A DNA stretch of 64,000 nt from Flectobacillus roseus (GCF_030056665.1 NZ_JASHIG010000002.1); one strand, 5' to 3'; shown: positions 6,871 to 16,023, numbered from the stretch's first letter. Numbers and translations: made by a program. The notes: generated by a model not told the origin, from the sequence alone.

Positions 6871-8388
6871 CTACAGGATTGATGCTACTTTTTCTAATTC
6901 GGAGGTCATTCTACCCGTTTTTTGTAATCTTTCATGCCAACTGAGTGCTTCGCCAAGTAAATGTGGCGTTTGTCCTCCTCTCTCCAAAGCTCTGGTATAA
7001 TAATCCATCAAAGCTTCTCGATAGTCGGGATGTGCACAGTTTTCGATAATAACTTTGGCTCGTTCGCGGGGAGCTAAACCTCGTAAATCCGCTAGTCCAA
7101 AGTCTGTTACCAAAATATCAACATCGTGCTCAGTATGATCTACATGGGCTACCATCGGCACTACATGCGAAATTGTATCATTTTTGGAAGCAGCTTGGCA
7201 CACAAAAATGCTTAAATAGGCATTTCTGGCAAAATCGCCCGAACCACCTATTCCATTCATCATTTTGGTACCATAAATATGCGTTGAGTTTACATTTCCG
7301 TAAATATCAAACTCAATAGCAGTATTAATTGCAATGACGCCCAATCGACGAATGACCTCCGCCGAATTGCTAATATTCTGAGGGCGAAGCAGGATTTTGT
7401 CTTTGTATCTTTCGAAATTGATAAAAAGTTTTTGATACCATTCCTTCGAAACCGTAATGGAGGATGCCGAGGCAAAATCCATTTTCCCAGCATCTATCAA
7501 CTCAAAAGTACTATCTTGTAATACCTCCGAGTACATCGTAAGACCCTCAAAAGGACTATTGACAAAACCTTGTAAAATGGCATTTGCTACCTTACCGATA
7601 CCTGCTTGTAGGGGTAACAAATGGTAGGAAAGTTTGCCTTTGTGCACTTCTTTTTCAAAAAATTCTATCAAATGTGCCGCAATAGCATCTGTTTTTGCTT
7701 CAGGTGGAGCGATTGTAGCTGCGCTATCCGACAAGTTTGTAAAGACCACCGCCACTACTTTAGTTGGATCAAATTCGATACCGATACTCCCTATACGGTC
7801 ATCGACTTTCTCAATCAATATGGGCTTGCGGTAAGGATAACGTTCGGGAATATGAATATCATGAATCCCAGCGATACTCGTTGGCACAGCCATATTGACC
7901 TCTATAATCAATTGTTTTGCTTGTTGGACAAAAGTCGCTGAATTACCTACCGAAGTAGTCGGAATCAATTGTCCATCGGCTCTAATCATGGCAACTTCAA
8001 TGATGGCCAAATCTACAGGATGAATATTCTCAGCTTGTAATAACTCAGCCGTTTCGCCCAGATGTTGATCTATAAAAAGAACTTCTCCATCGTTGATATG
8101 ACTTCTTAAGCCATTATCCGACTGAAAAGGCATACGTTTATACAAAGCGTGTGATTCCGCCAATAGTCCATCGGTATCATGACCCAGAGATGCTCCTGTT
8201 AACAAAGTAATCTTCAAGGGATTTGTTTGGGCTCGTTCGGCTAATGCCTGCAAAACGGCCTTGCTATCGCCTGCACGTGTAAAGCCACTAGAGCCAACTA
8301 CCATGCCATCCTCTATTAAGGCAGCAGCTTCTTGTGCAGTTTTTACTTTTGCAAGTAAAGTAGATATTTGGATTCTCTCTGAATTCAT
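6871..8388 (-). CDS. Succinyl-CoA:acetate / acetyl-CoA hydrolase-transferase family protein
   Basis: A 505-residue cytosolic CoA-transferase of the AarC/Cat1/ScpC type. It moves CoA between acyl donors and acetate. The likely nucleophile is Glu288 in YSEVLQD. The GGSGDF oxyanion motif lies about 100 residues later, after AIEFDIYGNVNST. The start is the ATG at 8388, preceded by GAGGAACAAATC; the longer frame to 8502 runs into the divergent regulator's leader and lacks family similarity. The next gene is a divergent AraC regulator that probably controls it. Succinate, acetate or butyrate as exact partners cannot be separated from sequence alone. Confidence 0.88.
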   Translation of the reverse strand: MNSERIQISTLLAKVKTAQEAAALIEDGMVVGSSGFTRAGDSKAVLQALAERAQTNPLKITLLTGASLGHDTDGLLAESHALYKRMPFQSDNGLRSHINDGEVLFIDQHLGETAELLQAENIHPVDLAIIEVAMIRADGQLIPTTSVGNSATFVQQAKQLIIEVNMAVPTSIAGIHDIHIPERYPYRKPILIEKVDDRIGSIGIEFDPTKVVAVVFTNLSDSAATIAPPEAKTDAIAAHLIEFFEKEVHKGKLSYHLLPLQAGIGKVANAILQGFVNSPFEGLTMYSEVLQDSTFELIDAGKMDFASASSITVSKEWYQKLFINFERYKDKILLRPQNISNSAEVIRRLGVIAINTAIEFDIYGNVNSTHIYGTKMMNGIGGSGDFARNAYLSIFVCQAASKNDTISHVVPMVAHVDHTEHDVDILVTDFGLADLRGLAPRERAKVIIENCAHPDYREALMDYYTRALERGGQTPHLLGEALSWHERLQKTGRMTSELEKVASIL

Positions 8389-8524
8389 GATTTGTTCCTC
8401 TGAAAAATAGTTAGAGTTTCTTGTGCGTTTGTTTTGTTTATTGAAATATGGTAAGACAAAATTAGCGAGTATCTTTGTGGTAGAAATATCTACAAAAGCC
8501 AACTATTTATCAATTTTTGCCAAA

Positions 8525-9331
8525 ATGACTCCGCAACGATATTATCTTACTGAAGTTGATAAGGTGGAAGACTCTATCTATTGTTTTCACGACGCCATGG
8601 GTGAAAATGACATCCAACTGCATCAGCACAAAAAAGCGCAGTTGTTATACACAGAAGGAGGAGTGGTACATATCTCTGTACCTAGTAAAACTTACTTCTT
8701 GCCTGCCAGACATTATATCTGGATTCCACCCAAAGTTCCACATAGCATTCATGCAAGTTCACCCGAAATCATGATGCGAAATCTATACTTCCCAATTCAG
8801 AATTTTGAAATAGACTTTTTCCAGCAAATAGGTATTTATGCAGTGAACGACTTGTTACTTCAACTATTATTGTTTTCTAATCGCTGGCATGGCGATATTC
8901 TGACAAGTTCAAAGGAAGATTACATCATTGCTGAGGCTATTAGGGCAATTTTACCACAAATGAGTACGATGAATTTACCACTGGCATTGCCATTTTCTAA
9001 TAACCAAAGACTTGAGAAAATATTGACCTATATGTCCAACAATCTTCACAACCCAATTGCTTTTCCAGAGCTATGTGAAAGATTTGGATTTAGTCAACGA
9101 AGTTTAGCAAGATTGTTTCATGCAGAGTTAGGAATGACATTTATTCAATATTATACCATCTTAAGAATATTGAAATCCTTGCAATTATTACTTGAAAAAA
9201 AACTCCCCGTAAGTGAGGTCGCGATCAGTGTCGGATATTCAAGTATTCCTACATTTAGTAACACATTTAGCAACTTAATAGGTTGTAGACCATCGGAATA
9301 TTTAAAAATGCAAACCCAAATTTTAAAATAA
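8525..9331 (+). CDS. AraC-family transcriptional regulator with N-terminal cupin
   Basis: 268 residues. The N-terminal cupin-like sensing domain has HQHKKAQLLYTEGGV and IPPKVPHSIHA (~30-90). The C-terminal double helix-turn-helix begins near ILTYMSNNLHNPIAFPELCE and includes GYSSIPTFSNTF and PSEYLK. The start is taken at ATG 8525 (MTPQRYYL); a longer frame to 8423 would overlap the promoter region. A TATCTTTG box at 8470-8477 fits the Bacteroidota -7 consensus, though no well-spaced -33 TTTG was found. It is read away from the CoA-transferase with about 136 bases between starts, which suggests control of that gene. Confidence 0.85.
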   Translation: MTPQRYYLTEVDKVEDSIYCFHDAMGENDIQLHQHKKAQLLYTEGGVVHISVPSKTYFLPARHYIWIPPKVPHSIHASSPEIMMRNLYFPIQNFEIDFFQQIGIYAVNDLLLQLLLFSNRWHGDILTSSKEDYIIAEAIRAILPQMSTMNLPLALPFSNNQRLEKILTYMSNNLHNPIAFPELCERFGFSQRSLARLFHAELGMTFIQYYTILRILKSLQLLLEKKLPVSEVAISVGYSSIPTFSNTFSNLIGCRPSEYLKMQTQILK

Positions 9332-9839
9332 ACGAAGTCCAACTTCAAATAACCTTAAATTTAAAAAATTCAGAGAGTCATAAAATATAACTATTCCAAT
9401 AAATAATTACACTGACAGCCATTGTCATTGACTTTTGTCAATGATTTTACATTTTCTAAATCAAAAAAACATCAATTATCACTAATTTACATCCAATATC
9501 ACCAAATCATGTGATATAAATTTTTCCTCAAAAATTTTGATTTTATTTTTTATGGTAATAACTTTCCTATGTAAAAGAAAAACAAACAACTCTTTGCACA
9601 AACAAGCTTCTTTTACCTTAACTAACTAACACCCAATTATATCGACCAATCTTTTTTGTTTCCTATCGGAGACAGATTCTCAAACGGTGTTTTTTAGGAA
9701 GTGTAAAAGTTCTTCTACAAGAAGAGACTCAAAACGAATATTGGATTTTATTGATTGTCTAACGCATAACAACTTTAACTTTATAGCCTTACTTTGTAAA
9801 AAAAGCCTCAGAGAAATCTGAGGCTTTCGATTTTTAGGA
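9332..9839. other. Non-coding AT-rich gap
   Basis: No reading frame or RNA gene recognised. Two hairpins are present: tcattgacttttgtcaatga at 9425-9444 followed by TTTTA, a possible weak terminator of the AraC gene, and the clear terminator at 9798-9825 that serves the opposite strand. Confidence 0.5.
9798..9825 (-). terminator. Rho-independent terminator of the lysozyme-inhibitor-like gene
   Basis: The stem GCCTCAGA/TCTGAGGC with a four-base loop is followed on the minus strand by seven T. It sits 15 bases past the stop codon of the gene at 9840-10295. Confidence 0.8.
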
Positions 9840-10295
9840 TTAATAGTTGTTAACCCATTGTAATACTCTTGGTGAATTACTACCATCTTCGGAATAGGTA
9901 TTCACTTTATCACCTTCGCGGATACCTGCGGAAAGGTTATTTTTAGTAAAATCATAAACAATAATAAAGTTGGTAGCTCCACAGTTGTGTTGCTCACATC
10001 CACTCGCTGCAAAAATATTGTTTTTTATTTCAATCGGAACCTCAACCGCCCATGTACTGACCATAAACTGGTATCGATTTCCGAGTAATTTTTTAAGACG
10101 AGTAGTCAAACTTTGTGAATTAAATAATTTGACATCAAAGGGATACTTTCCGTGCAGTTTTCTCAAAAACGCCATCGATGGTTCGTCTCCTACTGTAATT
10201 TGTTGTTTAACTGAAACTTTAGCCACTGACTGATGTGATAAGCCCATAGCAAAAAAGGACATCGTTACGGCGGCACTCAAGGCAAATTTTTTCAT
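9840..10295 (-). CDS. Secreted protein, possibly Ivy-type lysozyme inhibitor
   Basis: 151 residues with a signal peptide ending near HQSVAK, so periplasmic or secreted. The C-terminal half has GCEQHNCGATNFIIVYDF and SAGIREGDKVNTYSEDG. The short C-x-x-H-x-C loop between strands followed by a beta hairpin resembles Ivy (inhibitor of vertebrate lysozyme, PF08816), where the CKPHDC-type loop plugs the lysozyme active site. The rest of the protein could not be matched by eye. If the call is wrong, it is an unassigned secreted protein with one disulfide. It is monocistronic with its own terminator. Confidence 0.5.
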   Translation of the reverse strand: MKKFALSAAVTMSFFAMGLSHQSVAKVSVKQQITVGDEPSMAFLRKLHGKYPFDVKLFNSQSLTTRLKKLLGNRYQFMVSTWAVEVPIEIKNNIFAASGCEQHNCGATNFIIVYDFTKNNLSAGIREGDKVNTYSEDGSNSPRVLQWVNNY

Positions 10296-10605
10296 TTCTA
10301 ATAAGTTTACACCAATTTGGGTTCAATATTACTTTTCAAATATAACGGATAAGTTCTGGAAACATGTATTATTTTTTTAGGTCAAAAATGAAAGCTATTA
10401 AGCGGAATAAGAAGTTAAAAGTTTCATCCTAAAGTCTAACACATTTTTAATCAGCCACTTAACCTAGCGGCCTTATGCCGTTGGTTAAATTTGAAAAGTA
10501 TTTTACATGAATACTAATTGATTTTGCCAACTGCCTTCAACCTATTTACAACATAATAGCTTCTAGAAAAGAATTCTACGTTCGCAAATCTAGAAAACCA
10601 TCCCT
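10296..10605. other. Non-coding gap with one hairpin
   Basis: No gene seen. At 10459-10488 ttaacctagcggccttatgccgttggttaa forms a stem (TTAACC/GGTTAA plus GCGGC/GCCGT). It may be a transcript end or part of the leader of the minus-strand gene at 9840-10295. Confidence 0.45.
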
Positions 10606-11247
10606 TTACTCGGTCTGATTTAGTATCTGTAATACCTCCTCATCTCTATCTGCCAAATCAAAAATGGTATAACCTTCAATGTTAGGAATATTTTTATTGG
10701 CACCAGCCTTTACCAACAATTCAATACTTTTTAGGTGTGCGGCTCGGTTCATATATTTATCTTGATAAGTTCCATGCACCGCCCAAAACAATGGTGTTGA
10801 AGTAAACTCGAGGCATCTTTGATTCAAATCAAAGTCTTTTTGCAATAAGGCCTCCAACAACTCTACACCTCCACACCATGCTGCCCAATGTAGGGCAGTG
10901 CCACCAAAACAACCTTGATGCTGTAAATTTGCACCTTTAGATAGGTAAAATTTTGCCAGCTGATTGGCATACAAACTCGCAGCAGTAATTATTGGTGTAT
11001 CTTGAAGTGTTTTCAAATCTAGTCCATCGATATTGGCTCCAAAATCGAGTAAAATTCTAGCGAGTTCGATAGCCTTTTCCTCTGAAATATCTTTTGTAAA
11101 TACCCAATCAGCTATTCTATGTAAGGGATGTGCTAATGCGGGGGTCTTGTCGTCGAGCGGAACGCCAACATTTGCCAATTCAGGATTGGTTTTGAGAGTT
11201 GAGTAAAGCAATTCTGCGTCTCCAGCTTTTAAAATTGACTGTAGCAT
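10606..11247 (-). CDS. Ankyrin-repeat protein
   Basis: 213 residues, no signal peptide, so cytosolic. About four to five ankyrin repeats are visible: DTPIITAASLYANQLAKFYL, GGTALHWAAWCGGVELLEAL, STPLFWAVHGTY and SIELLVKAGANKNIPNIEGY. The repeats mediate protein-protein contacts; the partner is unknown. The gene stands alone between a secreted protein and a DoxX gene, all on the minus strand, with gaps too large to assume an operon. Confidence 0.85.
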   Translation of the reverse strand: MLQSILKAGDAELLYSTLKTNPELANVGVPLDDKTPALAHPLHRIADWVFTKDISEEKAIELARILLDFGANIDGLDLKTLQDTPIITAASLYANQLAKFYLSKGANLQHQGCFGGTALHWAAWCGGVELLEALLQKDFDLNQRCLEFTSTPLFWAVHGTYQDKYMNRAAHLKSIELLVKAGANKNIPNIEGYTIFDLADRDEEVLQILNQTE

Positions 11248-11329
11248 AGTAAAAAAGGTTAAAGGTTTTCCTACAAATTTACCATTTTCTGTTACGATAT
11301 AATACTAGGCTTAGAAGATTTATAAGGCG

Positions 11330-11722
11330 CTACTCTGACTTCCAAAGTTTTAATAAAATCAAGGTCAAAATCATCAGAAAAATATTAAAACCAATGACCC
11401 TCATCTCATCACGTACCACATGAAAGATGATCGCTGAAAGCATTAACCCAAGGATTCCATAGGCAGTCCATCGGCTAAGCTGTGGCTTAATTGGGAAAAG
11501 TTTGGGAAATACAATGCCCACAGCACCCAGCAAGTCCACGATGGCAGTGCCCCATAGAAGTTGGTTTGGTACCTGCGAAACCCATGGCCAAATTTGAGTT
11601 AGTTGGTCGACAGGAGTTACTAATTTCATCAATCCTCCATAGGTAAGGCTCGCTGCTAAAAGAATTTGCAGTACCCAAGCTGTAATTATTTTGAACTTGG
11701 TGTTTTGTTTGAATGTTGTCAT
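11330..11722 (-). CDS. DoxX-like membrane protein
   Basis: 130 residues with four predicted membrane helices (LQILLAASLTYGGLMKL, LLWGTAIVDLLGAVGIVF, WTAYGILGLMLSAIIFHV, NIFLMILTLILLKL), the standard DoxX/DoxD-like fold. Many members respond to redox or electrophile stress. The start is ATG 11722; the upstream TTG at 11746 is unlikely. It is divergent from an HxlR regulator, and a perfect 40-bp palindrome lies between them, so HxlR control is likely. Confidence 0.8.
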   Translation of the reverse strand: MTTFKQNTKFKIITAWVLQILLAASLTYGGLMKLVTPVDQLTQIWPWVSQVPNQLLWGTAIVDLLGAVGIVFPKLFPIKPQLSRWTAYGILGLMLSAIIFHVVRDEMRVIGFNIFLMILTLILLKLWKSE

Positions 11723-11775
11723 GTTTGGAAATATTATTTTTGCCAAAACTACCCACTTACCCTTTACAAACAGGG

Positions 11776-11815
11776 ATACTTTCTTGGAGGTAAGCCCTTA
11801 CCTCCAAGAAAGTAT
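11776..11815. promoter_or_regulatory. Perfect 40-bp palindrome, likely HxlR operator
   Basis: The arms ATACTTTCTTGGAGGTAAG and CTTACCTCCAAGAAAGTAT are exact reverse complements, 19 bases each with a CC centre. The site lies between divergent DoxX and HxlR genes, 24 bases before the HxlR start. HxlR proteins bind as dimers to palindromes, so autoregulation plus control of doxX is likely. The lack of a T-run argues against a terminator. Confidence 0.7.
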
Positions 11816-11838
11816 CATGAATCAAAAACTTAAAGACG

Positions 11839-12177
11839 ATGATAAACGGTATTGATTGTCCCAAAAATATACGCTATATAAAGGATGCCTTAGAAACCTT
11901 GCAAGGCAAGTGGAAATTATTAATTCTGTTTGCTATAAGCGCTGAACCTAAAAGGTTTAAACAAATTTCAACGGAGGTAAAGGGCATTTCCGACAAAGTT
12001 TTATCCAACGAGCTCAAAAGTCTTGAAACAAATACCTTAATTACTCGAACAGCTACAGATACCTATCCTCCAACCGTAGAATATTCCATCACACCGCATG
12101 GTCAATCTCTGCAAAAAGTGGTTGAGGAATTACATCTTTGGGGAATTGAGCACAGAAAAGTGATTATAAAGAAGTAA
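11839..12177 (+). CDS. HxlR-family transcriptional regulator
   Basis: 112 residues, a winged helix-turn-helix of the HxlR (DUF24) family: GKWKLLILFAI in helix 2, RFKQISTEVKGISDKVLSNE in the recognition region, and a wing ending at the conserved PPTVEYSITPHGQSL. Cys7 near the N-terminus is where thiol-sensing members (YodB, HypR) carry their redox cysteine, so oxidant or electrophile sensing is possible. It is divergent from DoxX and preceded by a 40-bp palindrome. A TGAGTGGTTGAGCGAGTGAG track (12193-12217) and a terminator follow. Confidence 0.9.
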   Translation: MINGIDCPKNIRYIKDALETLQGKWKLLILFAISAEPKRFKQISTEVKGISDKVLSNELKSLETNTLITRTATDTYPPTVEYSITPHGQSLQKVVEELHLWGIEHRKVIIKK

Positions 12178-12298
12178 GGGGGAAATACGTATTTGAGTGG
12201 TTGAGCGAGTGAGTGATTTTGCTAAAATTTATATTCTCGCAGTAGAAAGGCGATGATTGGGTCTTAAGCCAAATCATATCTAGCGTATTAACATCAAT

Positions 12299-12333
12299 AA
12301 GCGGTCGGAAAATATTTTTCGACCGCTTTTTTG
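12299..12333 (+). terminator. Rho-independent terminator after HxlR
   Basis: The stem GCGGTCG/CGACCGC with an A/T-rich extension is followed by six T on the plus strand. It lies about 120 bases after the HxlR stop. It has the same GCGGTC-type stem as the hairpins at 2142 and 61186. Confidence 0.7.
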
Positions 12334-12397
12334 ACGCATAATTAAATAATATATCTAAGTTCGAAATTCTGGATTACGGTTATTTTACTGCATAAAA

Positions 12398-12940
12398 TTA
12401 AAATTGAAGTGGTGGTCCTACCACCTGCATATCGTGTGCGGCAAATATTTTGGCTCCTTCTTCTGGAGTTGGCTGAGTTTTGAGAGCACCAAGCGCCCGA
12501 AAGAAATCTTCCATTTTTCCAGATGGTTGAAACATAAAAAACAACTTCCCAGTTGCAGAGGTTTGCGCAAAAGCATGAGGAATATTTCTAGGCAGAAATA
12601 TGGTATCTCCTGACTTTAATCGGAATTGTTCCTTTCCTACTTGAAAAAGATATTCGCCATCTACGATAAAAAATATTTCATCCTGATTGGGGTGAATATG
12701 TAAGGGCGGTCCACCTCTTTCTTTACCAATATACTCAAAAACGGTAAGCTGACCATTAGTGTCTTTTGAGGATACCTTAATGTTATTTGGACTCAGCCCT
12801 ACTTGAGTGCTTTCCTGAAAACGGCTCTCGCCAGAACGAATCACGAATGGGGCTGTAGGAGCTTGATGGGTTTCTGCTTTAGTTTGTGTTAGCCTAAAGC
12901 CAAATACAGCAGTCGTCGAGAGAAAATTTCTGCGTTGCAT
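12398..12940 (-). CDS. Exported cupin-domain protein
   Basis: 180 residues from ATG 12940 (MQRRNFLSTTAVFGF). The RRNFLS start resembles a twin-arginine signal, though the n-region is very short. A single cupin domain follows: GGPPLHIHPNQDEIFFIVDG (motif 1, two His and a Glu) and LPRNIPHAFAQ (motif 2, His), which suggests a bound metal ion. Close relatives are often labelled quercetin 2,3-dioxygenase-like, but substrate assignment is not possible here. It lies 78 bases downstream of an AraC regulator on the same strand. Confidence 0.75.
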   Translation of the reverse strand: MQRRNFLSTTAVFGFRLTQTKAETHQAPTAPFVIRSGESRFQESTQVGLSPNNIKVSSKDTNGQLTVFEYIGKERGGPPLHIHPNQDEIFFIVDGEYLFQVGKEQFRLKSGDTIFLPRNIPHAFAQTSATGKLFFMFQPSGKMEDFFRALGALKTQPTPEEGAKIFAAHDMQVVGPPLQF

Positions 12941-13017
12941 AGTTGTTTGGGTTGGTTGTTTATAACACAAATTTGCAAGGCTGAAAATGTAATTTAGTGG
13001 TAAAAAAACGACGTTTT

Positions 13018-13851
13018 TTAGTAAGTATCCGCCTGACCAAAGGCTCTTTCGGGTGAGTTTAAATCCATCAAATGAAATTCTGTTGGCGACTTTAAGGTCA
13101 ACTTTTGATAGGTCTTTGATAAATGTTGGTAGTCATAATACCCACATTGGACAGCAATAGTGAGCCAGTCCAGATGTGGGTGTTTATTTTTCATTCGAAA
13201 AGCATTCTCAAAGCGAATCAGTGAGTTGTAATATTTGGCAGAAACGCCCATTCTCTCCAAAAACTTACGTTCAAATTGACGGGTACTTAAACAGGATTCT
13301 TGTGCAAGCCAGTCAATATCTACTACGGTCGATTGGCTTAAAATCTGATTGGTAATAATATCTAAGCCATGAGAAGGCTTTACTTTTTGGGTTAATAAAC
13401 CCACTAAAAAAGACTCCACGATGTTTACCATTTCGGTATAATTTTTCGCTTCTTGCAACCGTAAATTGACCTCTTTGATGGCATAAGGAAAAATCGCTTC
13501 TGCATCAAGATAGGAGTTATTAAGCTCATAAGAAGGTATTCCAGTAAGACGAAACAAAGCCCCAGGACGAAACACCACTTGAAAAACCAAGAAATCCCGC
13601 CCTACATAGCGATGAGTCACCTCTGTTTGCTGACCAAAAACTACCGTTTTCAGGTTTGACTCGGTCTTACCAGAGGCAGCATAAGTTACGGTTTCGGTAT
13701 CTCGCGGATAAAAGCTCAGACAATGCTCAGGCTTGGGAGGGTATGGTTTATAGGGAACGATTTGATTTGTCGAAAAAACAAAATCTACTATTCGGAAAGT
13801 GCGAACAAATTCCTTCAATATGGGAGATGGAGGAAATTCTAACAACACCAT
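13018..13851 (-). CDS. AraC-family regulator with DUF6597-like N-terminus
   Basis: 277 residues. The N-terminal part (SFYPRDTETVTYAASG, FQVVFRPGALFRLTGIP) is the sensing domain common in Bacteroidota and actinobacterial AraC proteins. The C-terminal helix-turn-helix pair runs from IDWLAQESCLSTRQFERKF to AVQCGYYDYQHLSKTYQK and SPTEFH. It lies directly upstream of the cupin gene on the same strand and may control or be co-transcribed with it. Confidence 0.85.
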   Translation of the reverse strand: MVLLEFPPSPILKEFVRTFRIVDFVFSTNQIVPYKPYPPKPEHCLSFYPRDTETVTYAASGKTESNLKTVVFGQQTEVTHRYVGRDFLVFQVVFRPGALFRLTGIPSYELNNSYLDAEAIFPYAIKEVNLRLQEAKNYTEMVNIVESFLVGLLTQKVKPSHGLDIITNQILSQSTVVDIDWLAQESCLSTRQFERKFLERMGVSAKYYNSLIRFENAFRMKNKHPHLDWLTIAVQCGYYDYQHLSKTYQKLTLKSPTEFHLMDLNSPERAFGQADTY

Positions 13852-14071
13852 AGTTTTACAAAAACATCAGAGTTTTCAGGATGAAATTATTCAACAATTA
13901 AATACTCAGCCACCTACGAATCAACGCTATAAGTTTATTAGACTTCTCTGAATAATTGACAAAAATCTTGCTCCAATATACAGTATTTTAGCAAGAAATT
14001 GATATTTTTGACCTATTAAACGCTGATTTACATACTGACAATCGAACCTCGCAAGACTTGGTTCTTCCCTT

Positions 14072-14105
14072 CGCAACACACATTGTGTTGCGCTAGTTTT
14101 TTGTT
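14072..14105 (+). terminator. Hairpin with T-run in the leader of the NAD(P)-binding gene
   Basis: CGCAACACA-CAT-TGTGTTGCG followed by CTAGTTTTTT. No plus-strand gene ends before it, so it could be an attenuator ahead of the gene at 14128 or a stray terminator. The hairpin ends about 35 bases before the start codon. Confidence 0.4.
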
Positions 14106-14127
14106 GTATTCAAAAATCAGAGAAATC

Positions 14128-14769
14128 ATGACATCTTCTTATAAAATCGCTGTTATCGGCGGAACAGGCAAATCTGGCTCTTATCTTATCCAAGAACTTT
14201 TTTCGAATAATTCCCCTATTAAAGCATTAGTCCGAAATCCTCAAAAGTACGCTCAATTTCCTGCTGAGGTTGAACTGGTATTAGGCGATGTATCTGACCC
14301 AAAAGCGATTAATCGACTATTAAAAGGCTGTACCCACGTGGTCAGTATGTTGGGATTGGGTACTCCTCCTAGCGAACCCACCATTTTTACTCAATCGACC
14401 CAGCATATTTTAGATGCAATGCAGGCGGAAGATATACTTCGATATATCGTCACGACGGGACTAAATGTCGACACACCATATGACCAAAAAGGTGAAAAAA
14501 CAAAGTTTGGTACTGAATGGATGAAACAAAACTTTCCGATCTCGACTGCCAACAAACAAGCTGAATACGAGCTTTTGGTAAATTCATCGGTCGATTGGAC
14601 ACTAATTCGCCTTCCGATGATTGAGTTAACAGATGAGAATCCTCCCATTAATACGGATTTGGAGGATTGTATTGGCGATAAAATTAGTGCAAAAAGTTTG
14701 GCAGCATTTGTCTTTAAACAGCTTTTCTCCACTGAATTTTCAAAACTAGCTCCGTTTGTGTTCAATTAA
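14128..14769 (+). CDS. NAD(P)-binding oxidoreductase, NmrA/atypical SDR type
   Basis: 213 residues from ATG 14128. A Rossmann fold opens with IAVIGGTGKSGSYLIQELF (glycine motif GGTGxxG). LVRNPQKY and LVLGDVSD follow, as in NmrA/YwnB-like atypical short-chain dehydrogenases that lack the usual Tyr-Lys pair. YIVTTGLNVD and WTLIRLPMIELT match later core strands. It is cytosolic; the substrate is unknown. Some relatives act as flavin reductases or redox sensors. It stands alone on the plus strand before an acyltransferase 172 bases away. Confidence 0.8.
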   Translation: MTSSYKIAVIGGTGKSGSYLIQELFSNNSPIKALVRNPQKYAQFPAEVELVLGDVSDPKAINRLLKGCTHVVSMLGLGTPPSEPTIFTQSTQHILDAMQAEDILRYIVTTGLNVDTPYDQKGEKTKFGTEWMKQNFPISTANKQAEYELLVNSSVDWTLIRLPMIELTDENPPINTDLEDCIGDKISAKSLAAFVFKQLFSTEFSKLAPFVFN

Positions 14770-14940
14770 ATTTAATCATCTATCGACAAGGATTGTCGTT
14801 CACACCACCAAGTTTGAAAGACAGTTCTTGTTGATTTGATTCAATTCTTCTTCGAATTGTTTCAAAAACCTACAAATCCGTGCAAAGAAACCTCTAATCA
14901 CGGTGTTCTTGTGGTAGATTTTCAATTTATTCATAAACCG

Positions 14941-16023
14941 ATGATTAAACAAACTACAACTAGTACACCGCTAAATACTAAGAATCATTACGAAGTGCTC
15001 GATGGCCTTCGGGGCGTTGCGGCAATAGGTGTCGTCATTTTCCACTTTTCAGAATGGCTTTTTCCTGATGCGAGCAAAAACTTTATTGGACACGGTTTTC
15101 TAGCCGTGGATTTCTTTTTCTGTCTTTCAGGCTTTGTGATCAGTTATGCCTACGATGACAGAATGCAGCAAATGAGCCTAATCCAATTTTTCAAGTTACG
15201 CCTTATTCGTCTTCATCCTTTAGTGGTGATTGGCTCAGTTTTGGGCATAGTTTTCTGGTTTTGGGGACCCTCAGTATTTGATACAAGCAAGTATTCGGTT
15301 ACACAAATTATTTTGCTTTCTATCACATCTTTATTGTTGATTCCTATGCCAACTATGGCTGACAGATTACTGAACCTATTTGGGTTAAATGCTCCCTCTT
15401 GGTCACTTTTTTGGGAATATATCGCCAACATTCTGTATGCAACTATTTTACATAAATTGTCCGAAAAAGCCTTAAAAGTACTTTTAATCTTTGCCCTACT
15501 ATTTCTTGCCTACACAGCTTACATTAAGCAAACATTGACAGGTGGCTGGGGAGGTACAACCTTTTGGGATGGTTTGGCTCGTCTTGGATATTCATTTTTA
15601 ATAGGTATTTTGATTCAACGAAAACAATGGATTATTCAAAATAAAATTGGATTCATTGGCCTCAGTATTATGCTATTGTGTATGCTGATGATGCCCTATG
15701 TTGGGAAATATTGGGTTTCCGAATTATTGGTTGTTCTATTCTATTCGCCACTATTAGTATCACTTGGCGCTGGAACTATTAACTACAAGGCTACTCAAAA
15801 GATTGCAAAGTTATCAGGTGAAATCTCCTATCCTCTCTACATGTGTCACTACTGGACAAACTGGTATTTTGCAGAATATCTTAGCAAAACAAAACCCAAT
15901 ACCAGTGAGATTGTCTTAGTGGTCATTTTCTCAAGTTTGGCATTGATTCTGTTTGCCTATATCATCATGAAATATGTAGATAAACCTATCCGAACGTATT
16001 TATTGCAGAAATATGGAAGGTAA
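14941..16023 (+). CDS. Acyltransferase 3 family membrane protein (OafA/YrhL type)
   Basis: 360 residues from ATG 14941 with about ten membrane segments. YEVLDGLRGVAAIGVVIFHF carries the conserved R and catalytic-type His of the family, and VDFFFCLSGFVISYAY carries the FFxLSGF motif. These integral inner-membrane enzymes transfer acetyl or other short acyl groups to sugars of polysaccharides or peptidoglycan. Neighbours give no substrate hint. The longer frame from 14836 lacks family similarity. Confidence 0.9.
   Translation: MIKQTTTSTPLNTKNHYEVLDGLRGVAAIGVVIFHFSEWLFPDASKNFIGHGFLAVDFFFCLSGFVISYAYDDRMQQMSLIQFFKLRLIRLHPLVVIGSVLGIVFWFWGPSVFDTSKYSVTQIILLSITSLLLIPMPTMADRLLNLFGLNAPSWSLFWEYIANILYATILHKLSEKALKVLLIFALLFLAYTAYIKQTLTGGWGGTTFWDGLARLGYSFLIGILIQRKQWIIQNKIGFIGLSIMLLCMLMMPYVGKYWVSELLVVLFYSPLLVSLGAGTINYKATQKIAKLSGEISYPLYMCHYWTNWYFAEYLSKTKPNTSEIVLVVIFSSLALILFAYIIMKYVDKPIRTYLLQKYGR

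Noticed and set aside
8433..8477. Full Bacteroidota promoter (TTTG -33 with TAnnTTTG -7) for the AraC gene
   Set aside because: The -7 box TATCTTTG is good, but the nearest TTG lies 26 bases upstream, outside the usual spacing, so only the -7 box is mentioned.
8389..8502. N-terminal extension of the CoA-transferase frame
   Set aside because: A good ribosome site precedes the internal ATG at 8388, and the extension overlaps the divergent regulator's promoter region.
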